DNA of 12,000 nucleotides from Apostichopus japonicus. Lineage: Eukaryota > Echinodermata > Holothuroidea > Aspidochirotida > Stichopodidae. Under the pieces are notes generated by a model. It worked only from the letters and a program-made list of their open reading frames with translations, made no database searches and was not told where the DNA came from. Shown here in pieces: positions 8,257 through 12,000 of this stretch. Positions within the stretch are counted from its first letter, which is position 1, and every line of letters starts with the position of its first letter. The DNA is taken from the NCBI RefSeq assembly GCF_037975245.1, contig NC_092568.1, positions 34,940,501 to 34,952,500 on the forward strand, in the 5' to 3' direction. The translations under genes were made by a program, and so were the position numbers.

Positions 8257-8918
8257 TTTCAAGTTGTCATTTAGAGCAATGAAGAATCATATCGCAACCC
8301 TTCAGGCGGAACTTGCGCTAATGCGTCATCGTATTTCCCACTTGCCGACTCAAGTAGGCAATTAAGCCGAAAGAGGATCGCTGTTTTACGGACAAATTCT
8401 TTACAACTAGGAAACAACTGTTATGTGAGTTTCTTGCCGTTTCACCTTTGAGATCAAAACGAAGTTATATCATATTAGTAGTATTGATTTCATGCTAACA
8501 TTGATAAGTTTAAGTTACCGCTTATTTTCATATTTAACCAAATAACCTCATGATAACAGGATTCCTTCAATTCATTTTCCCGTTTAGTTTTGTGCACGCC
8601 CGGCATTAAATATGGAGGTTTAAAGCCCCAAACTTGTATTAATTACTTTACAGCCATATACACTACAGGCACACGGACCGTGATGAGTCTAGTATCTGAG
8701 CCTGATTGCAACAACTATTGTAATCATTGACTGCAGGAATTCTTGTTTGTTGTTCATGGCTCAAATCTCGTTAATTTAGTACTTAAGTATTCGCATGCAG
8801 ATACAGCTATGATCGACATGCTAGTATAGGAACCAGCATAACAAGGCAGAAGAACATTACAGAAAAAAAAATATCTCAAGGATTTAGGAAATATGTTAAT
8901 ACAAATTTAATAAAGAGA

Positions 8919-9280
8919 CAGTGGCGTAGGAAGGTACATTTGAGTGGGGGGGGGCTGAAGATTGATGGCCGGCCTGGGGAGGGGTCTAAGGGGAGGGGTG
9001 TCCCCCTCCCCTTTGGAATTTTTTTGCATTTCCAGGTGGCCTCAGATACAATTTGGTGCAATATAGCACAACCAAACTCCCACTCCATTTTGTAAAGAAT
9101 TTTGCATTTTCACCTGCCCTTAAATGCAATTTGGTGCTCCAAATGAGATTTTTTTCTCATTTGGAAATGAAAAAGGGGTTTTCTGACTTGCGGAGGGGGG
9201 GGGGCGGAATGATACTTCCGGCCCCCATATTTTTCACTGGGGGGATGGCGCCCCCCAGCCCCCCTGTTCCTACGCCCTTG
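8919..9280 (+). mobile_element. hAT-type MITE with perfect 8-bp target-site duplication
   Basis: A 362-bp element flanked by TAAAGAGA at 8911-8918 and 9281-9288. The left end is CAGTGGCGTAGGAA and the right end reads CAAGGGCGTAGGAA in reverse complement, giving imperfect terminal inverted repeats sharing GGCGTAGGAA. An 8-bp duplication and CAGxGGCG termini are characteristic of the hAT superfamily. The inside is non-coding: G-rich and C-rich runs near both ends and two related ATTTTGCATTT/ATTTGGTGC segments in the middle. Open frames inside are translated homopolymers. With no transposase it must have been mobilised by an autonomous relative. Confidence 0.9.
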
Positions 9281-9288
9281 TAAAGAGA

Positions 9289-10137
9289 TAAACATGTTGG
9301 TGGGGCAGTATATACTTAATTCCACTATGCAGTTATAACGATTGAAGCATATTTGTCGCGTGATTCTTTTTTTACTTTGTCCGTAGACAAAGTTCCCGAC
9401 ATTTCATAGACAATTGTAAGTGTGGGTTACTTTTACACACAATACACATTGAAATCAGATGACTTAAAGATCATCATATTCACATGATGTTCAATCCAGC
9501 CTAAATTGTACAACAATGTGCATGGTAAAGTGTTCACAATGCGTTTCTTTATATAGGCTAGGCTAGTTTTGTGTGGTAACTCCAATAAGAGTACACTGTC
9601 CACGAAGTTGCATATCCGAAACCCGATCATGAAAAATAATTTTTGGCTTATTTAAAACTTCATGAAATACCGTATTATGAACAAAACGGCATTAATTGGT
9701 CCATTTAACCTTTGAGCTTTGACCTCAGTCGCCATTGTAACTATAGGCTATGCATTTTCGTACTACGTTGCAATATATTCAACCTTTGTCCTTGTATGCA
9801 AAGGAAAATGTTATCTTTATTGCTTTAATCAATCTTTGTCTTCTGACCGCGCATTCTGCAAGTCTTTAATTAAGACACGTACATGTCTATGGAACCACTG
9901 GTTAACGCTATTCTGTACACTATAATTAGAGCCTTATTACACTGCACTAAAACTATATTTGACCATTGATGTCAGTTACCGTGGGAGCCTACACATGCAT
10001 AGTAGGCCTATACTTAACATTCCCATTAGGCTATAGCTGTGAATGTTGCAAGTTAATTCATTGTTTCCCTTGAAGTATACTTTACAGCAAATATCAGCTT
10101 CAAATCTTTCTCCTGTTTGCTGGTGACTGACATATAA
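9289..10137. other. Intergenic AT-rich DNA, nothing recognised
   Basis: No splice-bounded exon, RNA gene or element was recognised. The frames at 9433-9630 and 9719-9925 are short and without motifs. A TAGGCCTA motif occurs near 10002. Confidence 0.5.
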
Positions 10138-10345
10138 CAGGGGCGTATCCAGGGGGGGCGCAACAGGCGCGCGCCCCCCCCTATTGGCCGTCACCAAAAA
10201 AAAAAAAGTTTAGCAAAAAAAAAAAAAAAAAAAAAATTGATGACGACCTTTATGTGAGATGTCGGTGATCGCTCAACCCCCCCCCCCCCCCTCCCGTATG
10301 CTTTATTTTTTGTTTGCCAAAAAAAGGTTCTGGCGAAGTTCGGCG
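10138..10345 (+). mobile_element. hAT-like element end, probably truncated
   Basis: CAGGGGCGTATCCAGGGG at 10138 is a typical hAT-like terminus in marine invertebrate genomes. It runs straight into a GC hairpin (GGGGGGCGC against GCGCCCCCC), then A-runs and a 15-16-base C-run. No matching right terminus (GGATACGCCCCTG) occurs in the window, so the right limit is approximate and the element is probably truncated or interrupted. Confidence 0.5.
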
Positions 10346-10498
10346 GCATAATAGTTTTAGAAACATAGATGGTAATTGTGTTTGTATTATCACTATAAAC
10401 ACTAAATGACATGCCAGCCATACTAAATTGTGCATTTTGTGTCCATATTTACTGGAAATGTTGCTTATTATTAAGGTCGAAAAATGGATCACATATGG

Positions 10499-10606
10499 CC
10501 ATGGGCGGCGATCCTGGGTGGAGGGGGGATATATCCCCCCATGAAAATGGGTGGAGGGGATGTAATGCACCATATCCCCCCCCCCCCCCACCATGGGCGG
10601 CGATCC
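10499..10606 (+). repeat. Compact palindrome-bearing repeat, copy 1, with 16-bp direct repeats
   Basis: CCATGGGCGGCGATCC occurs at 10499-10514 and again at 10591-10606, 92 bp apart. Between them lies the perfect 18-bp palindrome GGGGGGATATATCCCCCC (10523-10540), then ATGAAAATGGGTGGAGGGGA and a CACCATATC plus C-run block. The same series appears on the minus strand at about 11719-11812, so this is a dispersed repeat. Its class is unknown; it is non-coding and the open frames over it are translated G/C runs. Confidence 0.75.
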
Positions 10607-10745
10607 GTACTTCCGAGTGGGGGGGATATGACCTTGTTGACTATCTAAGCGTAGCGCCACCATGGGTTGGCGCGAAGCGTACAAGAAAATTTTGGGATTT
10701 ACAAACCCTCTAGTTGGCCGGAAACGGCACTTGCCGAGGTTTCCA
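10591..10745 (+). mobile_element. Diverged copy of a hairpin-bearing MITE-like element
   Basis: The segment contains GCGTAGCGCCACCATGGGTT and GGCGCGAAGCGT followed by AGAAAATTTTGG and GGAAACGGCACTTGCCGAGG. The same ordered blocks occur at about 11131-11226 in the same orientation with substitutions. Here the hairpin arms are degenerate. The ends are not defined. Confidence 0.55.
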
Positions 10746-11034
10746 AGCGGCATATACCCAACTTTAAAATAGGGATTTCATGTCCGAAATATCTCATAAT
10801 CAGGATCCAAAATACTATTTTTTTAATTTCGGGTGTTATTTTGGGAAAATTGCCCCTGTCAATCTTGTTTCAGGCGCTACGTTAGAATGTTCGAGAGCTC
10901 TTTATATTATTCGATGAAGAAAATGGCCTCATGCAGGCTATTATAGGCCTATACACATGCAATACACAATTACACATAGTTACATTCCTAGGTACCGATT
11001 GCTATATCATCCAGGTGAAACGTACGTGTATTAA
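10746..11034. other. Short interval between repeats, nothing recognised
   Basis: AT-rich sequence with a TATAGGCCTATA motif near 10942. The right part of the preceding element may extend into it. No gene is supported. Confidence 0.4.
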
Positions 11035-11404
11035 CAGGGGCGTCGGAAGCTATTTGGGATTGGTACGGAAGATCAGAGTGTGGCCATCTACCATAATTAT
11101 CGGAGGGTGGGGGACGTTTGGAAGGTCAAACTACGCTACGCGCCACCATTGGTTGGCGCGTAGCGTAATGGAGAAAATTTTGAAAAAATTCCTCCCAGAT
11201 TGCAGGAAATGGCACTTCCCGAGCTTTTCTTCTGTGCATTCTCCCTTGTCTGTTTTTGTACCCGATTAATCTTCTGAAACACATTTTGAAGTATGTTTTC
11301 ATTTTGGTTCTTTATTTTTTGCCTTTTTTTCTTCTTAGTGCTACTTTTTTCTCCTTTTTTTTTGCGCCGTGAATATTGGTCCGGCGAACCGCTCCGACGC
11401 CCCT
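11035..11404 (+). mobile_element. MITE-like element with CAGGGGCGTCGGA termini
   Basis: The left end CAGGGGCGTCGGA at 11035 is mirrored by TCCGACGCCCCT ending at 11404, an inverted repeat of about 12 bp and an element of about 370 bp. The ends resemble hAT-type MITEs. ATTAA precedes the left end (11030-11034) and recurs just after the right end (11406-11410), but a clean 8-bp target duplication is not visible. The internal hairpin at 11132-11167 is listed separately. The right half is T-rich and non-coding. Confidence 0.7.
11132..11167. repeat. Perfect 13-bp stem hairpin inside the MITE
   Basis: TACGCTACGCGCC (11132-11144) pairs exactly with GGCGCGTAGCGTA (11155-11167) across the 10-nt loop ACCATTGGTT. 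The counterpart near 10647 keeps the loop but has decayed arms. Confidence 0.95.
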
Positions 11405-11541
11405 AATTAAGCATTACCCTGGTAACATGAGATTCTCAGCTGTTCGAGGGAACATGTACGTGTGTAGGCCTACTATAGGGCCTATATGAATACTATGAGG
11501 GTGCATATATGTACTATATCAATACCGTGGGCGCAATAATA

Positions 11542-12000
11542 CATTTTGTTGTTATAGGGCCAATGAAGCCTACAGTCAACTATTCTTGCTTTATAAAGAC
11601 GGTTTATTTGAAAAGATCGCACTGCGTTTATGGTATAGGCGAGAAATGAAGCTAAAAAGAGCCGTACATTCACGATGATGCATAAATGAAGGCATGAAAA
11701 TATTCTTATTCCTGGCATTTGGTGGGGGGGATATGGTGTATTACATCCCCTCCACCCATTTTCATGGGGGGGGGATATATCCCCCCCATCCCCCCCAGGA
11801 TCGCCGCCCATGCCCCCCACCAAATGCCAGGGATAAGAATATTTTCATGCCTACATTTATAGCGTCTTCGTTAATGTACGGCTCTTTTTTAGCTTCATTT
11901 CTCGCCTACCATAAACGCAGTGCGATCTTTTCAAATAAAGCGTCTTTATAAAGCAAAAATAGTTGACTGTAGGCTTCATTGGCCCTATAACAACAAAATG
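11542..12000. repeat. Long inverted repeat (foldback), arms ~187 bp, reaching the window end
   Basis: The left arm 11542-11728 matches the reverse complement of 11813-12000 from CATTTTGTTGTTATAGGGCC to GGCATTTGGTGGGGGG with about a dozen small differences by eye. The spacer of about 84 bp (11729-11812) carries a minus-strand copy of the compact repeat at 10499. The right arm is still matching at the last base, so the true repeat may be longer. Open frames on both strands here encode similar peptides only because they read the same arm. It could be a foldback transposon or an inverted duplication. Confidence 0.93.
11719..11812 (-). repeat. Compact palindrome-bearing repeat, copy 2 (spacer of the foldback)
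   Basis: Read on the minus strand it gives CATGGGCGGCGATCCTGGG, a G-run, the 20-bp perfect palindrome GGGGGGGATATATCCCCCCC (11768-11787), ATGAAAATGGGTGGAGGGGA, TGTAATACACCATATCC and a C-run. It matches copy 1 at 10499 nearly base for base but lacks the second CATGGGCGGCGATCC. It lies exactly between the arms of the inverted repeat. Confidence 0.8.

Larger units (their letters stand above)
6321..8918. other. CCDC61 upstream region, no firmly identified gene
   Basis: This region contains the two tentative minus-strand exons (8256-8179, 7927-7838), the doubly open stretch at 7177-7375, and AT-rich sequence otherwise. The block at about 8290-8400 is less AT-rich and has several CpG sites, including TGCGTCA, so it is the best promoter candidate on either strand. 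No TATA box, X-box or conserved coding exon can be assigned with confidence. The plus-strand open frame 6331-6660 looks like random A/T-rich translation. Confidence 0.5.

Noticed and set aside
8876-9325. Overlapping open frames on both strands with Pro/Gly runs
   Set aside because: They lie within or across the hAT-type MITE and its homopolymer ends.
10250-10753. 167-codon minus-strand open frame and its plus-strand counterpart at 10411-10713
   Set aside because: Both run through C/G homopolymers and MITE-like repeats, and the Gly/Pro runs are translated homopolymers.
11482-11951. Similar peptides encoded on opposite strands (FLASFLAY and neighbouring residues)
   Set aside because: The similarity is a direct consequence of the inverted repeat; each strand reads the same arm.
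1-12000. A previously undescribed multi-gene system
   Set aside because: Only one gene can be identified and it belongs to a known family. The remaining structure is repeats and elements, apart from a weak two-exon candidate.

Overview
The window is animal nuclear DNA: coding sequence comes in short exons with GT/AG splice sites, surrounded by AT-rich introns, SINEs, MITE-like elements and homopolymer runs. A motile-cilia gene, tRNA-Met-derived SINEs, CAGGGGCG-ended hAT-like elements and scattered TAGGCCTA motifs together suggest a marine deuterostome invertebrate, with an echinoderm favoured. The species cannot be fixed from the sequence alone. No bacterial-type operon, CRISPR array or complete stand-alone gene was found.

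The one confidently identified gene is CCDC61 (VFL3), on the minus strand. Its start codon is at 6298-6296. Four coding exons follow with fully compatible splice phases (6298-6139, 5442-5360, 4947-4787, 3848-3743), and a probable fifth exon lies at 52-6. Joined, they give about 185 residues: the SAS-6/XRCC4-like head domain plus the start of the coiled coil. The rest of the gene lies beyond the left edge of the window.

Intron 4 (about 3.7 kb) holds two copies of one tRNA-derived SINE family. In one copy the B-box-bearing segment is tandemly amplified six-fold. The intron also holds a degenerate TAGTACACAA array and a C-run. Intron 3 holds a probable retroelement tail and another C-run. Intron 2 holds a five-copy minisatellite, and intron 1 a 21-base G-run.

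Upstream of CCDC61 (6321-8918) there is no clear gene. Two splice-bounded, phase-0 open segments at 8256-8179 and 7927-7838 could be the 5' exons of an unidentified minus-strand gene. A stretch near 7177-7375 is open on both strands.

From 8919 to the right edge the window is mostly transposon-derived: a 362-bp hAT-type MITE with a perfect 8-bp target-site duplication, a CAGGGGCG terminus at 10138, a compact palindrome-bearing repeat found at 10499 and again in opposite orientation at about 11719-11812, two diverged copies of a hairpin element (near 10647 and 11131), and a long inverted repeat (11542-11728 against 11813-12000) that runs to the window end. The most unusual structures are this foldback, built around a copy of the compact repeat, and the internally amplified SINE.
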